Source of the DNA: Teichococcus coralli
GTDB lineage: Bacteria > Pseudomonadota > Alphaproteobacteria > Acetobacterales > Acetobacteraceae
Reading direction: 5' to 3'
Assembly (NCBI RefSeq): GCF_009829925.1
Contig: NZ_SNVJ01000003.1
Span: 186,001 to 250,000, forward strand
DNA length: 64,000 nt
The position numbers and the translations under genes are program-made. The notes beneath the pieces are model-generated. The model was given only the letters and a program-made list of their open reading frames with translations, had not been told where the DNA came from and made no database searches. Positions 47,847 through 57,630 of this stretch are shown here, one piece after another (the first letter of the stretch is position 1; each line of letters begins with the position of its first letter).

Positions 47847-48589
47847 TGTGGAGCGGAAGCCGCCTCGCCATCCGCGAGCGGCCGAGCCCGAACCAGGACG
47901 ACCGCCCCGCGGGCACGCCGATCGACACGCTGGTGCTGCACTACACCGGCATGCCGACGGCCAAGGCCGCGCTTGACCGTCTCTGCGACCCCGCGCCGCC
48001 CGCGCCGCTGCCGCGCGTTTCCTGCCACTACCTCGTGGAGGAGGATGGGCTGGTCTGGCGGCTGGTGCCCGAATCGCGCCGCGCCTGGCATGCCGGCGCC
48101 TCGTTCTGGCGCGGCAACAGCACGCTCAACGGGCGCAGCATCGGCATCGAGGTGGTGAACCCCGGCCACGAATGGGGCTACCACCCCTTCCCCGCCCTGC
48201 AGATGGCGGCGGTGGCGGAGCTTTGCCTGGAGATCCTGGCGCTCCACCCGATTCCTGCGCGCAATGTGGTGGCGCACAGCGACATCGCGCCGGACCGCAA
48301 GCAGGACCCTGGCGAACTGTTCGACTGGGAGGGGCTGGCGGCGAACGGAATCGGGCTCTGGCCGGCCGGCGTGCCGGGCGAGGATGCCAGCCTGCCGCCC
48401 GACGGCGCGGCGCGGGCCGCCGCGCTGCTGGCGCGGATCGGCTACCCCGTGGACGCGGCGCGGCCGGCGGCGGCGCTCACCGCCTTCCAGCGGCACTGGC
48501 GCCAGGAACGCGTGAACGGCCAGGCCGATGCCGGCACGCTCGCGCGTCTGGAGGCTGTGGCCCGCCTGGGCGAATCAACCCCTGACTGA
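47846..48589 (+). CDS. AmpD-type N-acetylmuramoyl-L-alanine amidase
   Basis: A 247-residue peptidoglycan amidase (Amidase_2). The zinc ligands are visible as H in [13 protein letters not shown] in [21 protein letters not shown] and the D of the same segment. [10 protein letters not shown] and [11 protein letters not shown] also match AmpD-like enzymes. A C-terminal peptidoglycan-binding-like part (about 195-240, [29 protein letters not shown]) follows. No signal peptide is seen, consistent with cytosolic recycling of anhydro-muropeptides. The ATG overlaps the stop of the TerB/DnaJ gene. Confidence 0.93.
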   Translation: MWSGSRLAIRERPSPNQDDRPAGTPIDTLVLHYTGMPTAKAALDRLCDPAPPAPLPRVSCHYLVEEDGLVWRLVPESRRAWHAGASFWRGNSTLNGRSIGIEVVNPGHEWGYHPFPALQMAAVAELCLEILALHPIPARNVVAHSDIAPDRKQDPGELFDWEGLAANGIGLWPAGVPGEDASLPPDGAARAAALLARIGYPVDAARPAAALTAFQRHWRQERVNGQADAGTLARLEAVARLGESTPD

Positions 48590-48646
48590 ATTATCCTGCC
48601 GCGGCACCGATTGACTCCAGCCCTTGCCGGCGACAGTTATGCCCCC

Positions 48647-49062
48647 GCGTCAGGTGGCCGGGCGGCCGCTGGTCATGGGCAGGCCCCATGGCTGGAGGAA
48701 AGTCCGGGCTCCACGGGAATACGGTGCCGGCCAACGGCCGGCGGGGGCGACCCCAGGGAAAGTGCCACAGAAATCAAACCGCCGGGCCGGTTCGCCGCCC
48801 CGGCAAGGGTGAAACGGTGCGGTAAGAGCGCACCGCGCCCCCGGCGACGGGGGCGGCATGGTAAACCCCACCGGGAGCAAGGCCGAATAGGGGTGGCCGG
48901 CGGGGATTCCGCGAGGAATCCGTCCGCGGGGGGCTTTCCCGCCCCGTCACCCGGGTTGGCCGCGTGAGGCATGCCGCAAGGCATGTCCCAGAGGAATGGT
49001 CGCCGCACGCCGCCGGTTCGCCGGAGGCGTGGACAGAACCCGGCTTACAGGCCACCTGACGC
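48647..49062 (+). ncRNA. rnpB: RNase P RNA, bacterial class A
   Basis: A ~416-base RNA that cuts tRNA 5' leaders. The ends pair perfectly as helix P1: GCGTCAGGTGGC (48647-48658) with GCCACCTGACGC (49051-49062). The conserved core is present: GAGGAAAGTCCGGGCTCC from 48695, ACAGAAA-like ACAGAAATCAAACCGCC near 48769, GGTAAACCCC near 48860 and the closing ACAGAACCCGGCTTACAG near 49033. The length is usual for alphaproteobacterial class A RNA. It lies between the amidase gene and mraZ. Small open frames over it, on both strands, are not genes. Confidence 0.96.
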
Positions 49063-49190
49063 CTTTCGGCAACACCGCGTCACAATTCCTACAGTCATAC
49101 GACGGAAGTGCGACAGCACGCCGTAGAGCCATGTTTTTTCTGTTTTTAACCAGGACTTCGGCTGGGGTTTTGCCCTTGCTGCCCTGACTC
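49063..49190 (+). other. Spacer between rnpB and mraZ operator
   Basis: No gene is seen. ACGG-AAGTGC-GACA-GCAC-G-CCGT near 49102-49124 can form a hairpin, followed shortly by TTTTTTCTGTTTTT (49134-49147), a likely rnpB terminator. A second small hairpin, CCAG-GACTTCGG-CTGG then GGTTTT, follows at 49150-49171. The T-rich stretch could also be part of the mraZ promoter. Confidence 0.5.
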
Positions 49191-49191
49191 T

Positions 49192-49216
49192 ACCCATGGT
49201 ATCCCATGTTATCCCA
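49192..49216 (-). promoter_or_regulatory. MraZ-type operator repeats
   Basis: CCCAT occurs at 49193, 49203 and 49213; on the complementary strand this is TGGGA-TAACA-TGGGA-TACCA-TGGGT, three TGGGN boxes separated by exactly 5 bases. TGGGN repeats with 5-base spacers are the known binding pattern of the MraZ repressor upstream of its own dcw operon (established knowledge). They lie 139 bases before the chosen mraZ start. Confidence 0.78.
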
Positions 49217-49354
49217 TGAACGATCCGGAGCTCGGGGGGGCGAGGGATCGAAAATCAGGGGATGGTCGGGTGAGCCGGCGAGGTCGGGGGGCCTCGCCGG
49301 CCGCTTTCCGGCCCTCGATTGGACTTCCCGCCGCAGGGGGACAAGGCGGCATCG

Positions 49355-49837
49355 ATGGCCCGGTTCATGGGGACCCATACCAATCGGCTGGACCGCAAGG
49401 GGCGGGTTTCCGTCCCTGCGCTGTTTCGTGCCGAGTTGGCCCGGCTGGGATCCGACGAGATCGTGCTCCGTCCCTCGCATCAGCATGCCTGCATCGAGGC
49501 TTGGCCGATGCCGGCGTTTGACGCAATGGCCAGCAAGCTGGATCGACTCGACGTGTTCTCCGCCGAACAGGACGACCTGGCCACCGCGATCTTTGCCGAT
49601 GCCTATCCGATTCGCCCGGACGGCGAAGGCCGCATCATGCTTCCCGAGGACCTGGTCGCGCATGCCGGGCTGACCGAGATGGTCGCCTTTGTCGGGCTGG
49701 GCGCGAAGTTCACGCTGTGGGATCCGGCGGCCGCGAAGCGCCGCGCCGAGGAAGCCCGCGGCGGCACCCGCGACCGTGCCCTCACCCTGCCGGGCGGCGC
49801 GCCCGCGGGCCGGCCGCCGGCGGGGGAATCGGCATGA
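49355..49837 (+). CDS. mraZ: Transcriptional regulator MraZ
   Basis: A 160-residue MraZ, a ring-forming AbrB-like DNA-binding protein that represses the dcw cluster. Two SpoVT/AbrB-like halves are visible: [25 protein letters not shown] (about 4-28) and [26 protein letters not shown] (about 74-99), each with the DxxGRxxxP pattern. ATG 49355 (MARFMGTH) is preferred by family resemblance; ATG 49367 and an upstream TTG 49319 are alternatives. The Ala/Pro/Gly-rich tail is longer than in Escherichia coli. Its stop overlaps the rsmH ATG (ATGA). TGGGN boxes upstream suggest autoregulation. Confidence 0.94.
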   Translation: MARFMGTHTNRLDRKGRVSVPALFRAELARLGSDEIVLRPSHQHACIEAWPMPAFDAMASKLDRLDVFSAEQDDLATAIFADAYPIRPDGEGRIMLPEDLVAHAGLTEMVAFVGLGAKFTLWDPAAAKRRAEEARGGTRDRALTLPGGAPAGRPPAGESA

Positions 49838-50769
49838 GCAGCCATATCCCCGTGATGCTGAAGGAAGTGCTCGGCAACCTCGCCCCGCGCGAGGGCGGCA
49901 GCTATCTCGACGGCACCTTCGGCGGCGGCGGCTATGCGCGCGCCATCCTTTCCGCCGCGCGCTGCACCCTCTACGCCATCGACCGCGACCCGGACGCCAT
50001 TGCCCGCGGCGCCGCCCTGGCGGCCGACTGCCCGGGCCGGCTGGTGCTGGTCGAGGGCCGATTCGGCGACATGCTGGAACTGCTCGCCGAGCGCGGCGTC
50101 GAGCAGCTCGACGGCGTGGTGCTGGACCTCGGCGTCTCCTCCTTCCAGCTCGACCAGGCCGAGCGCGGCTTCTCCTTCCGCGCCGACGGGCCGCTCGACA
50201 TGCGGATGGAGAAGCAGGGCCGCTCCGCCGCCGAGCTGGTGAACCGCCTGCCGGAGGCCGAGCTCGCGACGATCCTTTGGGAGCTGGGCGAGGAGCGGCA
50301 TTCGCGCCGCATCGCCCGCGCGATCGTCGCCGCCCGCCAGGAAGCGCCGATCGAGACCACCGGGCGCCTGGTGCAGATCATCCATTCCGTGATGCCGCGC
50401 GATCCGTCCGGCATCGACAGCGCCACCCGCTCCTTCCAGGCGCTGCGGCTCGCCGTGAACGACGAGCTGGGCGAGGTCGAGCGCGGGCTGGCCGCGGCGG
50501 CGAAGCTGCTCGCCCCCGGCGGGCGGCTGGTCGTGGTCGCCTTCCATTCGCTGGAGGACCGCATCGTGAAGCGCTTCATGCAGCAGGCGGCGGGCCGCGC
50601 GCCCGGTGCCTCGCGCCATGCGCCGGCGGCCATCCTGGCACCGCGCGCCGCGCCGGAGTTCCGGCTGCTGACCACCAACGCCCTGCGTCCGGGGGAGGCC
50701 GAGACGGCCACCAACCCCCGTGCCCGATCGGCCCGCCTGCGGGCGCTTGAGAAACTGGAGACGGCCTGA
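49834..50769 (+). CDS. rsmH: 16S rRNA (cytosine1402-N4)-methyltransferase
   Basis: A 311-residue RsmH (MraW), which methylates C1402 of 16S rRNA using S-adenosylmethionine. It begins [36 protein letters not shown], with the SAM-binding glycine loop DGTFGGGGY. Then follow [33 protein letters not shown] and the C-terminal [18 protein letters not shown]. The ATG overlaps the mraZ stop and the TGA overlaps the ftsL ATG, typical of the dcw operon. Confidence 0.97.
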   Translation: MSSHIPVMLKEVLGNLAPREGGSYLDGTFGGGGYARAILSAARCTLYAIDRDPDAIARGAALAADCPGRLVLVEGRFGDMLELLAERGVEQLDGVVLDLGVSSFQLDQAERGFSFRADGPLDMRMEKQGRSAAELVNRLPEAELATILWELGEERHSRRIARAIVAARQEAPIETTGRLVQIIHSVMPRDPSGIDSATRSFQALRLAVNDELGEVERGLAAAAKLLAPGGRLVVVAFHSLEDRIVKRFMQQAAGRAPGASRHAPAAILAPRAAPEFRLLTTNALRPGEAETATNPRARSARLRALEKLETA

Positions 50770-51590
50770 TGTTCCGCCCCCTGACCGTGGTTGCGATCAC
50801 CGCCTTCAGCCTGGTGGGCTGGCACGTCTACCGCGCCGAGGAGGCCGCCACGCAGCTCGACCGCGAGCTGCGCGACGTCACCCGGCGCATCGAGGCGGCG
50901 CGCGAGCGCACCCAGGTGCTGAAGGCCGAGTGGGCCATGCTGAACGAGCCCGAGCGGCTGCGGCAGATGGCGCAGAAGCACCTGCCGCTCGACACCATGA
51001 CGCCGAGCCAGTTCCTGCGCCTGACGGACCTGGAGCGGCGGCTGCCCGCGCCGCTCACCTTCGCCGGGCCGGTGGACCTGTTCGGCCCCGCGCAGGAAAC
51101 CGCCCTCGCCGCCGCCGAGCCGGCCGCGTCCGAGCCGTCGGTCGCACCCATGAAGACCGCCGCCGCCGCAGTGCCCGCCCCGGCCGCCCATGCGGCGCCC
51201 CCGTTCGTGGCGAAGCACCTGGCCGCGGCCGAGCCGGCGCCCCGCCCCACCCCGCGTCCCCTGGCCGAGCCGGCGCCGCGCCGCGCCGAGCCTGTGGCGG
51301 TTGTGGCACGCCGCATCGAGCCTGTGGCCCCGCACCGGCCGCTTCCGGCACCGCGTGAGGCGATCCCCGTTTCCGCGCCTGCCCGCCTGGGCATCGCGGA
51401 GGTCCGGCCGGTGGCCCGTCCCGAGCCGAGCCTGCTGCGCGCCTCCGCCCAGCTGCCGATGGGCCGCGCCATGGCCGCGCCGGCGCCGGTCGGCTCGGCG
51501 CTCGGCAGCTTCGCCGGTGGTGGCAGCCTGCCGCCGCCGGTGCCGATGGCCGCCCCCGTTCCCGTCGCCCCCGGCACCTGGAGCCGCTGA
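50769..51590 (+). CDS. ftsL: FtsL-like division protein with long Ala/Pro tail
   Basis: A 273-residue protein in the ftsL position between rsmH and ftsI. One membrane helix (about 3-20, RPLTVVAITAFSLVGWHVY) is followed by a short coiled coil (EEAATQLDRELRDVTRRIEAARERTQVLKAEWAMLNEPERLRQMAQKHLPL in sum, about 23-75), the FtsL pattern. FtsL is usually 90-130 residues. Here residues about 110-273 form an Ala/Pro/Arg-rich low-complexity extension (e.g. EPAPRPTPRPLAEPAPRRAEP) in the periplasm. It scaffolds FtsB, FtsQ and FtsI at the septum. The start overlaps rsmH (TGATG) and the ftsI start follows 6 bases after its stop. Confidence 0.88.
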   Translation: MFRPLTVVAITAFSLVGWHVYRAEEAATQLDRELRDVTRRIEAARERTQVLKAEWAMLNEPERLRQMAQKHLPLDTMTPSQFLRLTDLERRLPAPLTFAGPVDLFGPAQETALAAAEPAASEPSVAPMKTAAAAVPAPAAHAAPPFVAKHLAAAEPAPRPTPRPLAEPAPRRAEPVAVVARRIEPVAPHRPLPAPREAIPVSAPARLGIAEVRPVARPEPSLLRASAQLPMGRAMAAPAPVGSALGSFAGGGSLPPPVPMAAPVPVAPGTWSR

Positions 51591-51595
51591 GCGTC

Positions 51596-53656
51596 ATGAT
51601 GCACCTCCCCCCGCCCTCCCCCGATTCACCGCCGCTGCGCCACCCTGTCGCGGCGCAGGCGGAGGATGCGGAACTGCCGTCGCCGCCGGCGCCGGGCGTG
51701 GTGGTGCGCGTCACCCAGCCGGACCTGCAGCGGCGGCAGCAGCTTGAGCGCAGCCGCGGGCGCCTGGTGCTGGCGGCGCTGGGCTTCGGCGCGCTGTTCA
51801 TCGCCGTGGCGATGAAGGCCACCTGGTCCACGGTGCTCGCGCCGGCCGAGCCGAAGCGGCTGAACGCCGCCGTGCGCGCCATGCAGCCGCCGAGCGAGCA
51901 GGTGGCCACCCGCGCCGCCATCACCGACCGCAACGGCGAGATCCTGGCGATCAACCTGCCGGTCAACGCGCTGGTGGCCAATCCGCGCGTCATCCAGAAC
52001 CCTGTCGAGGTGGCGGACAAGCTGCGCACGGTGCTGCCGCAGCTCGACCGCGAGAAGCTGATCGAGCGCCTTTCCGGCGACCGCGGCTTCGCCTACATCG
52101 TCCGCGCGCTGACCCCGCGCGAGCAGCAAGGCATCATCAACCTCGGCATCGCCGGCCTGGACTTCGAGGAAAGCGAGCGCCGCTACCACCCGCAGGGCCG
52201 CGCCGCGGTGCACGTGCTCGGCAACGTGGACGTGGACGGCAAGGGCGTTTCCGGCGTCGAGCGCTTCTTTGACAGCCGCCTGCGCGAGGAGCCCACCAAG
52301 CCGGTGAAGCTCTCGCTCGACGTGCGCGTGCAGCTCGCGCTGCGCGACGCCGTCAGCCAGGCAATCAGCGACTTCAACGGCATCGGCGGCGCGGGCATCG
52401 TGCTCGACATCAACACCGCGGAAGTGCTGGGCATGGTCAGCCTGCCGGACTACGACGCCAGCGACATCACCGATGCCTCGCCGGACCAGCGCTTCAACCG
52501 CGCCACCGTCGGCGTCTACGAGCCGGGCTCGACCTTCAAGCTGCTGACGGCGGCGGCGGCGCTCGAATATGGCACCGCGAACGTCAACAGCTCGATGTTC
52601 GACGCCTCGAAGCCGATCCGCTACGGGCGCTTCACGATCAGCGACTACAAGGGCAAGAACCGCTGGATCACCTTCCCCGAGGTGCTGGCCTATTCGTCCA
52701 ACCTCGGCGCCGCCCACATGGCGGAGACCTTCGGCCCGCAACGGCAGCGCGAGTTCCTGAAGAACGCCGGGATGCTGGCGCGCAAGAAGATCGAGCTGCC
52801 CGAGACCGCCGCGCCGCTGGCGCCGCCGGCGGCGCACTGGCGCGACATCAACATGTTCACCGTCGCCTTCGGGCATGGCATCAGCGTCACGCCGCTGCAC
52901 GTCATCTCCGGCATCTCGGCGGTGGCCAACGGCGGCATCCTGCGCGAGCCGACGCTGGTGGCGCAGCCGCCGGGCGTGCCGCGGCCGGGCAACCGCGTCG
53001 TCAGCGAGCAGACCAGCGCCACCATCCGCAAGCTGATGCGCCTGGTCGTCACCGACGGCTCGGGCAAGAACGCCGACGTGCCGGGCTATTTCGTCGGTGG
53101 CAAGACCGGCACGGCGCAGAAGACCGGCCCGCATGGCGGCTATCTGATGAACAAGCGCATCGCCGCCTTTGTCGGCGCCTTCCCGATCCAGTCGCCGCGC
53201 TACGCCGTCTACGTGATGATCGACGAACCCTCGCCCAACGCCAAGAGCCATGGCTACGCCACCGCCGGCTGGGTGGCGGCGCCCGCGGCCTATACGGTGA
53301 TCTCGCGCATCGCGCCGGTGCTCGGGCTGGTGCCGGAGGACCCGAACGACCCGGCGATCGTCTCCGCCACCTCGATCCCGCTGCAGCCGGGCCGGGCGGT
53401 GCGGCCGAGCCAGGCGACCGCCGCCTCCACGCCGCCTGGCGGGCGCCCCGCCGCGCCGCAGCCGCCGCGCGCGGCGGCCCAGCAGGTGCTGCGGCCGCCG
53501 CAGCCGATGGCGCCGCCGGCCGCGCGCGCCGTGCCGATGCCGAACCTGCCTTCGCGCCCGGGCACCCCGCCGCCGCCGGTGCCGCTGCGCATGACCATGG
53601 CCGAGCCGCAGGGAAGCGGGCCGCAGGCCCCGCAGGGGATCCGCCTTGCGCCTTGA
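51596..53656 (+). CDS. ftsI: Septal penicillin-binding protein 3 (FtsI)
   Basis: A 686-residue division transpeptidase. After a cytosolic Pro-rich start comes one membrane helix (about 56-72, GRLVLAALGFGALFIAVAM). The dimerisation domain begins RAAITDRNGEILAINLPVNALVANP. The transpeptidase domain carries the nucleophile S312 in YEPGSTFKLL, then SSN in LAYSSNLGAAHMAE and KTG in VGGKTGTAQKTGPHG. A Pro/Ala-rich tail of about 100 residues (about 585-686) exceeds the typical length and is probably disordered. It ends 11 bases inside the murE gene. Confidence 0.96.
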   Translation: MMHLPPPSPDSPPLRHPVAAQAEDAELPSPPAPGVVVRVTQPDLQRRQQLERSRGRLVLAALGFGALFIAVAMKATWSTVLAPAEPKRLNAAVRAMQPPSEQVATRAAITDRNGEILAINLPVNALVANPRVIQNPVEVADKLRTVLPQLDREKLIERLSGDRGFAYIVRALTPREQQGIINLGIAGLDFEESERRYHPQGRAAVHVLGNVDVDGKGVSGVERFFDSRLREEPTKPVKLSLDVRVQLALRDAVSQAISDFNGIGGAGIVLDINTAEVLGMVSLPDYDASDITDASPDQRFNRATVGVYEPGSTFKLLTAAAALEYGTANVNSSMFDASKPIRYGRFTISDYKGKNRWITFPEVLAYSSNLGAAHMAETFGPQRQREFLKNAGMLARKKIELPETAAPLAPPAAHWRDINMFTVAFGHGISVTPLHVISGISAVANGGILREPTLVAQPPGVPRPGNRVVSEQTSATIRKLMRLVVTDGSGKNADVPGYFVGGKTGTAQKTGPHGGYLMNKRIAAFVGAFPIQSPRYAVYVMIDEPSPNAKSHGYATAGWVAAPAAYTVISRIAPVLGLVPEDPNDPAIVSATSIPLQPGRAVRPSQATAASTPPGGRPAAPQPPRAAAQQVLRPPQPMAPPAARAVPMPNLPSRPGTPPPPVPLRMTMAEPQGSGPQAPQGIRLAP

Positions 53657-55127
53657 GGACCTCCTTGGCCGGGTTCCCGGCCTCCGGGCGGCGGGCGAGA
53701 TCCTGCCTTCGATGGAGGTCACGGGGCTGACGGCGGACAGCCGGGCGGTGCGGCCCGGCTTCCTGTTCGCCGCCCTGCCAGGGGCACGGGTGGACGGCCG
53801 CGCCTTCATCGCCCAGGCGGTCGAGCGCGGAGCCATGGCCGTGCTGGCGCCGGAGGGCACCGCCTGGCCCGCCGGCGCGGCGCGCCGCCCGCTGCTGACC
53901 GGCGACGACCCGCGACGCGCGCTGGCGCTGCTGGCCGCCGCCTTCCATGCGCCGCAGCCGGACAGCGTGGTCGCCGTCACCGGCACCAATGGCAAGACCA
54001 GCACGGTGGACTTCCTGCGCCAGCTCTGGAGCCTCGCCGGGAGGCGCGCCGCCTCGCTCGGCACGCTCGGCCTGCGGGCCGAAGGGTTTCCGCCCACCCC
54101 TTCGCTCACCACGCCCGACCCGGTGGCGCTGCATGCGACGCTGGCGGAGCTGGCGGAGAGGAGCATCGGCCATGTGGCGCTGGAGGCTTCCTCGCACGGG
54201 CTGGAGCAGCGGCGGCTCGACGGGCTCCGCCTCGCCGCCGCCGGCTTCTCCAACCTGACGCGCGACCACCTGGACTACCACGGCAGCATGGAGGCCTACG
54301 CCGCGGCGAAGCTGCGGCTGTTCGACACGCTGCTGGAGCCCGGCGCCGCCGCCGTGGCCAATGCCGACATGGCGCCCGAGGTGCTGGGCGCGTTGCGCGG
54401 CATCGCCGCCCGCCGCCGTCTCGAACTGCACACCGTCGGCCTCGGGGGCGAGGCGATCCGGCTGCTGCGCCACACGCCCCGCCCCGATGGCCAGGTGCTG
54501 GAGATCGAGGCCTTCGGCCGGCGGGCGGAGATCAACCTCGCGCTGCCCGGCCGCTTCCAGGCCGACAACGTGCTGCTGGCGGCCGGGCTCGCGGTCGCGA
54601 GCGGGCTTTCCGTCGGGGCGGTGCTGCAGAACCTGCCGCGCCTGACCGGCGTGCGCGGACGGATGGAGCTCGCGGCGCGCTTGGCGAACGGCGCCGCCGT
54701 CTATGTCGATTACGCCCACACGCCTGATGCGCTGGAGCGCCTGCTGACGGCCCTGCGCCCGCACACCACCCATCGCCTGCATGTGGTGTTCGGCGCCGGC
54801 GGCGACCGCGATCCCGGCAAGCGGCCGCTGATGGGCGAGGTCGCCGCGCGCCTCGCCGACCACGCCATCCTCACCGATGACAACCCGCGCACCGAGGATC
54901 CCGCCGCCATCCGCGCCGCCGTGCGCGCCGGGATGGGAGGCGCCGCCGAAAGCCAGGAGATCGGCGACCGCGCGGCCGCCATCACGGCCGGCCTGGCGGC
55001 GCTCGGCGCGGGCGACGTGCTGGTGGTGGCCGGCAAGGGACACGAGGCGGGCCAGACCATCGGCACGGTGACGCACCCCTTCGACGACGCCGACACGGTG
55101 CGCCGGCTGGCGGGAGCGGTGGCATGA
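53646..55127 (+). CDS. murE: UDP-MurNAc-tripeptide ligase MurE (DAP-adding)
   Basis: A 493-residue Mur ligase that adds the third stem-peptide residue. The ATP loop is VVAVTGTNGKTSTVDFLRQ (about 110-128). HVALEASSHGLEQRRLDG and NLTRDHLDYHGSMEAYAAAKLRLF match MurE. The amino-acid selecting motif DNPR in LTDDNPRTEDPAAI indicates meso-diaminopimelate, as expected of a Gram-negative. VYVDYAHTPDALERLL is also conserved. It starts at TTG 53646, 11 bases before the ftsI stop. Its stop overlaps the murF ATG (ATGA). Confidence 0.96.
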   Translation: MRLEDLLGRVPGLRAAGEILPSMEVTGLTADSRAVRPGFLFAALPGARVDGRAFIAQAVERGAMAVLAPEGTAWPAGAARRPLLTGDDPRRALALLAAAFHAPQPDSVVAVTGTNGKTSTVDFLRQLWSLAGRRAASLGTLGLRAEGFPPTPSLTTPDPVALHATLAELAERSIGHVALEASSHGLEQRRLDGLRLAAAGFSNLTRDHLDYHGSMEAYAAAKLRLFDTLLEPGAAAVANADMAPEVLGALRGIAARRRLELHTVGLGGEAIRLLRHTPRPDGQVLEIEAFGRRAEINLALPGRFQADNVLLAAGLAVASGLSVGAVLQNLPRLTGVRGRMELAARLANGAAVYVDYAHTPDALERLLTALRPHTTHRLHVVFGAGGDRDPGKRPLMGEVAARLADHAILTDDNPRTEDPAAIRAAVRAGMGGAAESQEIGDRAAAITAGLAALGAGDVLVVAGKGHEAGQTIGTVTHPFDDADTVRRLAGAVA

Positions 55128-56545
55128 CCGCGCCGGCCGGAACTGCCCCTCTCTGGACCGCCCCCCTCTGGACCGCCGCCGAGCTGCGCGCCGCCACCGG
55201 GGGCGACTGCCCTGATGGCGTCACCGTCACCTCCGTCGGCATCGACAGCCGCAACGTCGCGCCGGGCGAGTTGTTCGTCGCGCTGCGCGATGTCCGGGAC
55301 GGCCACGACTTCGTCGCGGACGCGCTGGCGCGCGGCGCCGCCTGCGCCATGGTGGACCACGACGTGCCGGGCGCGGCGGCCGGGGCGCCGCTGCTGCGCG
55401 TCGGCCACACGCTTTCCGGCCTGGCCGCGCTGGGCGCCGCCGGGCGGGCGCGCAGCCATGCGCGGATCTGCGCCATCACCGGCAGCGTCGGCAAGACGAC
55501 GACCAAGGAGATGCTGCGCCAGGGGCTGGCCGCGCTCGGCCCGACCCATGCCGCCGCGGCCAGCTACAACAACCACTGGGGCCTGCCGCTGACGCTGGCG
55601 CGCATGCCGCGCGACATGGCCTATGGCGTGCTCGAGATCGGCATGAACCATCGGGGCGAGATCGCGCCGCTGGCGCGCCTCGCGCGGCCGCATGTCGCCG
55701 CCATCACCACGGTGGAGGCGGCGCATATCGGCCATCTCGGCTCGATCGAGGAGATCGCGCAGGAGAAGGCCGACATCATGCTCGGCCTGGAACCGGGCAG
55801 CACGGTCGTGCTGCCGCGCGACAACGCCACGTTCCCGCAGCTCGCCGCGCGCGCCGCGGCGGCCGGCATGCGCGTGCTGGGCTTTGGCGCCGAGGCAACA
55901 GCCGAGGCTCAACTGCTCGCCTACGACGGCGGTGCCGAGGACGGCCGCGCGGAGATCGCCTTCGAGGGCCGGCGCCATGTGTTGCGCCTCGCCGCGCCAG
56001 GCCGGCACCTCGCCATGAACGCCACCGCAGCCCTGGCCATCGCCGCCGCGCTCGGCGCCGACCCGGCGGCCTTCATTGCCGCGCTGGACGGCTTCCGCCC
56101 GGGCGCGGGGCGCGGCGGGCGCAGCACCCTCGCGGTGCCGGGCGGCAGCGTGCTGCTGATCGACGACAGCTACAACGGCCAGCCGCCGGCCATGCGCGCG
56201 GGCCTCGGAGTGCTGGCGGCGCAGCGGGGAACGCGGCGGATCGCCGTGCTCGGCGACATGCGCGAGCTTGGCGAATACGGTCCCGCTTTGCACGCGGGGC
56301 TGCTCCCCGATGTGCTGGCGGCTGCCGACCTCGTCTTTTGCTGCGGTCCGCTGATGCGCGCTCTATACGACGCGCTCCCGGAGAACCGGCGGGGCGCGCA
56401 TCGGGAAAGCAGTGACGAGCTGGCCCCGCTGGTGCGCGAGGCCGTGCACCCGGGCGACGTCATTTTCATCAAGGGTTCGCTCGGTAGCCGCATGTCCGTT
56501 GTGGTCCACGCCCTGAAAGCCGCGCGCGAAGGGGCGCCGTCATGA
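55124..56545 (+). CDS. murF: UDP-MurNAc-tripeptide-D-Ala-D-Ala ligase MurF
   Basis: A 473-residue Mur ligase that attaches D-Ala-D-Ala. The N-terminal domain reads [31 protein letters not shown]. The ATP loop is [20 protein letters not shown], followed by [60 protein letters not shown] and [18 protein letters not shown] short 15-bp tandem repeat at 55148-55177 duplicates PLWTA near the N-terminus. The start overlaps murE and the stop overlaps mraY (both ATGA). Confidence 0.96.
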   Translation: MTAPAGTAPLWTAPLWTAAELRAATGGDCPDGVTVTSVGIDSRNVAPGELFVALRDVRDGHDFVADALARGAACAMVDHDVPGAAAGAPLLRVGHTLSGLAALGAAGRARSHARICAITGSVGKTTTKEMLRQGLAALGPTHAAAASYNNHWGLPLTLARMPRDMAYGVLEIGMNHRGEIAPLARLARPHVAAITTVEAAHIGHLGSIEEIAQEKADIMLGLEPGSTVVLPRDNATFPQLAARAAAAGMRVLGFGAEATAEAQLLAYDGGAEDGRAEIAFEGRRHVLRLAAPGRHLAMNATAALAIAAALGADPAAFIAALDGFRPGAGRGGRSTLAVPGGSVLLIDDSYNGQPPAMRAGLGVLAAQRGTRRIAVLGDMRELGEYGPALHAGLLPDVLAAADLVFCCGPLMRALYDALPENRRGAHRESSDELAPLVREAVHPGDVIFIKGSLGSRMSVVVHALKAAREGAPS

Positions 56546-57630
56546 TCTTCAACTTCCTCGCCCCCCTTGCGGACGAGTTCATCCTCTTCAACCTGTTTCG
56601 CTACGTCACCTTCCGGGCGGGCGCCGCCTGCATGACGGCGCTGTTCATCAGCCTGTTCCTCGGCCCGGCGGTGATCGGCTGGCTCAGGAGCTTCCAGAAT
56701 GGCGGGCAGCCCATCCGCACCGATGGGCCGCAGAGCCATCTGCTGACCAAGAAGGGCACGCCCACCATGGGCGGCGTGCTGATCCTGCTGGGCCTGCTCG
56801 CCTCCACCCTGCTCTGGGCGGACCTGCGCAACGGCCTGCTCTGGGCGGTGCTGCTGGTGACGGTGGGCTACGGCCTGCTCGGCTTCTGGGACGACTGGCT
56901 GAAGGTCACCAAGCGCAACACCAAGGGGGTCTCCGGCAAGGCAAAGCTGGTGGCGCAGGCCGGCTTCGGGCTGGCCGCGGCCGTCTGGATCACCGCGCTG
57001 ATGCCGGGCGAGATCGCCAACAAGCTGGCCTTCCCCTTCTTCAAGGAGGCGATGCTCAACTTCGGCCTGCTGTTTCCGCTGGTCGGCATGCTGGTGATGA
57101 TGGGCGCCTCCAACGCGGTGAACCTGACCGACGGGCTGGACGGCCTCGCCACCGTGCCGGTGCTGCTGGCGGCGGCGGTCTTCTCGCTGATCGCCTATCT
57201 CGTCGGCAACCGCGTCTTCGCCGACTACCTGCAGCTCAACGGCGTGCCGGGCAGCTCGGAGCTGGCGGTGTTCCTCGCCGCGCTGATCGGGGCCGGGCTG
57301 GGGTTCCTCTGGTACAACGCGCCGCCGGCCAAGGTGTTCATGGGCGACACCGGCAGCCTCGCGCTGGGCGGCGCGCTGGGCGCGGTGGCGGTGGCCACCA
57401 AGCATGAGATCGTGCTGGCCATCGTCGGCGGCCTCTTCGTGGTCGAGACGGTGAGCGTGATGATCCAGGTCTTCTGGTACAAGCGCACCGGCCGGCGCGT
57501 CTTCCTGATGGCGCCGCTGCACCACCACTTCGAGAAGAAGGGCTGGGCCGAGCCGACCATCGTGATCCGCTTCTGGATCATCGCGATGATCCTCGCGCTG
57601 GTCGGTCTCTCCACGCTGAAGATCCGCTGA
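56542..57630 (+). CDS. mraY: Phospho-MurNAc-pentapeptide transferase MraY
   Basis: A 362-residue polytopic membrane enzyme that makes lipid I from UDP-MurNAc-pentapeptide and undecaprenyl phosphate. About ten helices are seen. Signature loops are [20 protein letters not shown] (about 69-88), [20 protein letters not shown] with the catalytic aspartates, [31 protein letters not shown] and [15 protein letters not shown]. The length is standard. The start overlaps murF and its final base is the A of the murD ATG. Confidence 0.97.
   Translation: MIFNFLAPLADEFILFNLFRYVTFRAGAACMTALFISLFLGPAVIGWLRSFQNGGQPIRTDGPQSHLLTKKGTPTMGGVLILLGLLASTLLWADLRNGLLWAVLLVTVGYGLLGFWDDWLKVTKRNTKGVSGKAKLVAQAGFGLAAAVWITALMPGEIANKLAFPFFKEAMLNFGLLFPLVGMLVMMGASNAVNLTDGLDGLATVPVLLAAAVFSLIAYLVGNRVFADYLQLNGVPGSSELAVFLAALIGAGLGFLWYNAPPAKVFMGDTGSLALGGALGAVAVATKHEIVLAIVGGLFVVETVSVMIQVFWYKRTGRRVFLMAPLHHHFEKKGWAEPTIVIRFWIIAMILALVGLSTLKIR

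Noticed and set aside
48650-49187. Several small ORFs on both strands
   Set aside because: They lie over the RNase P RNA and its flank; the RNA's conserved core and P1 helix explain the sequence.
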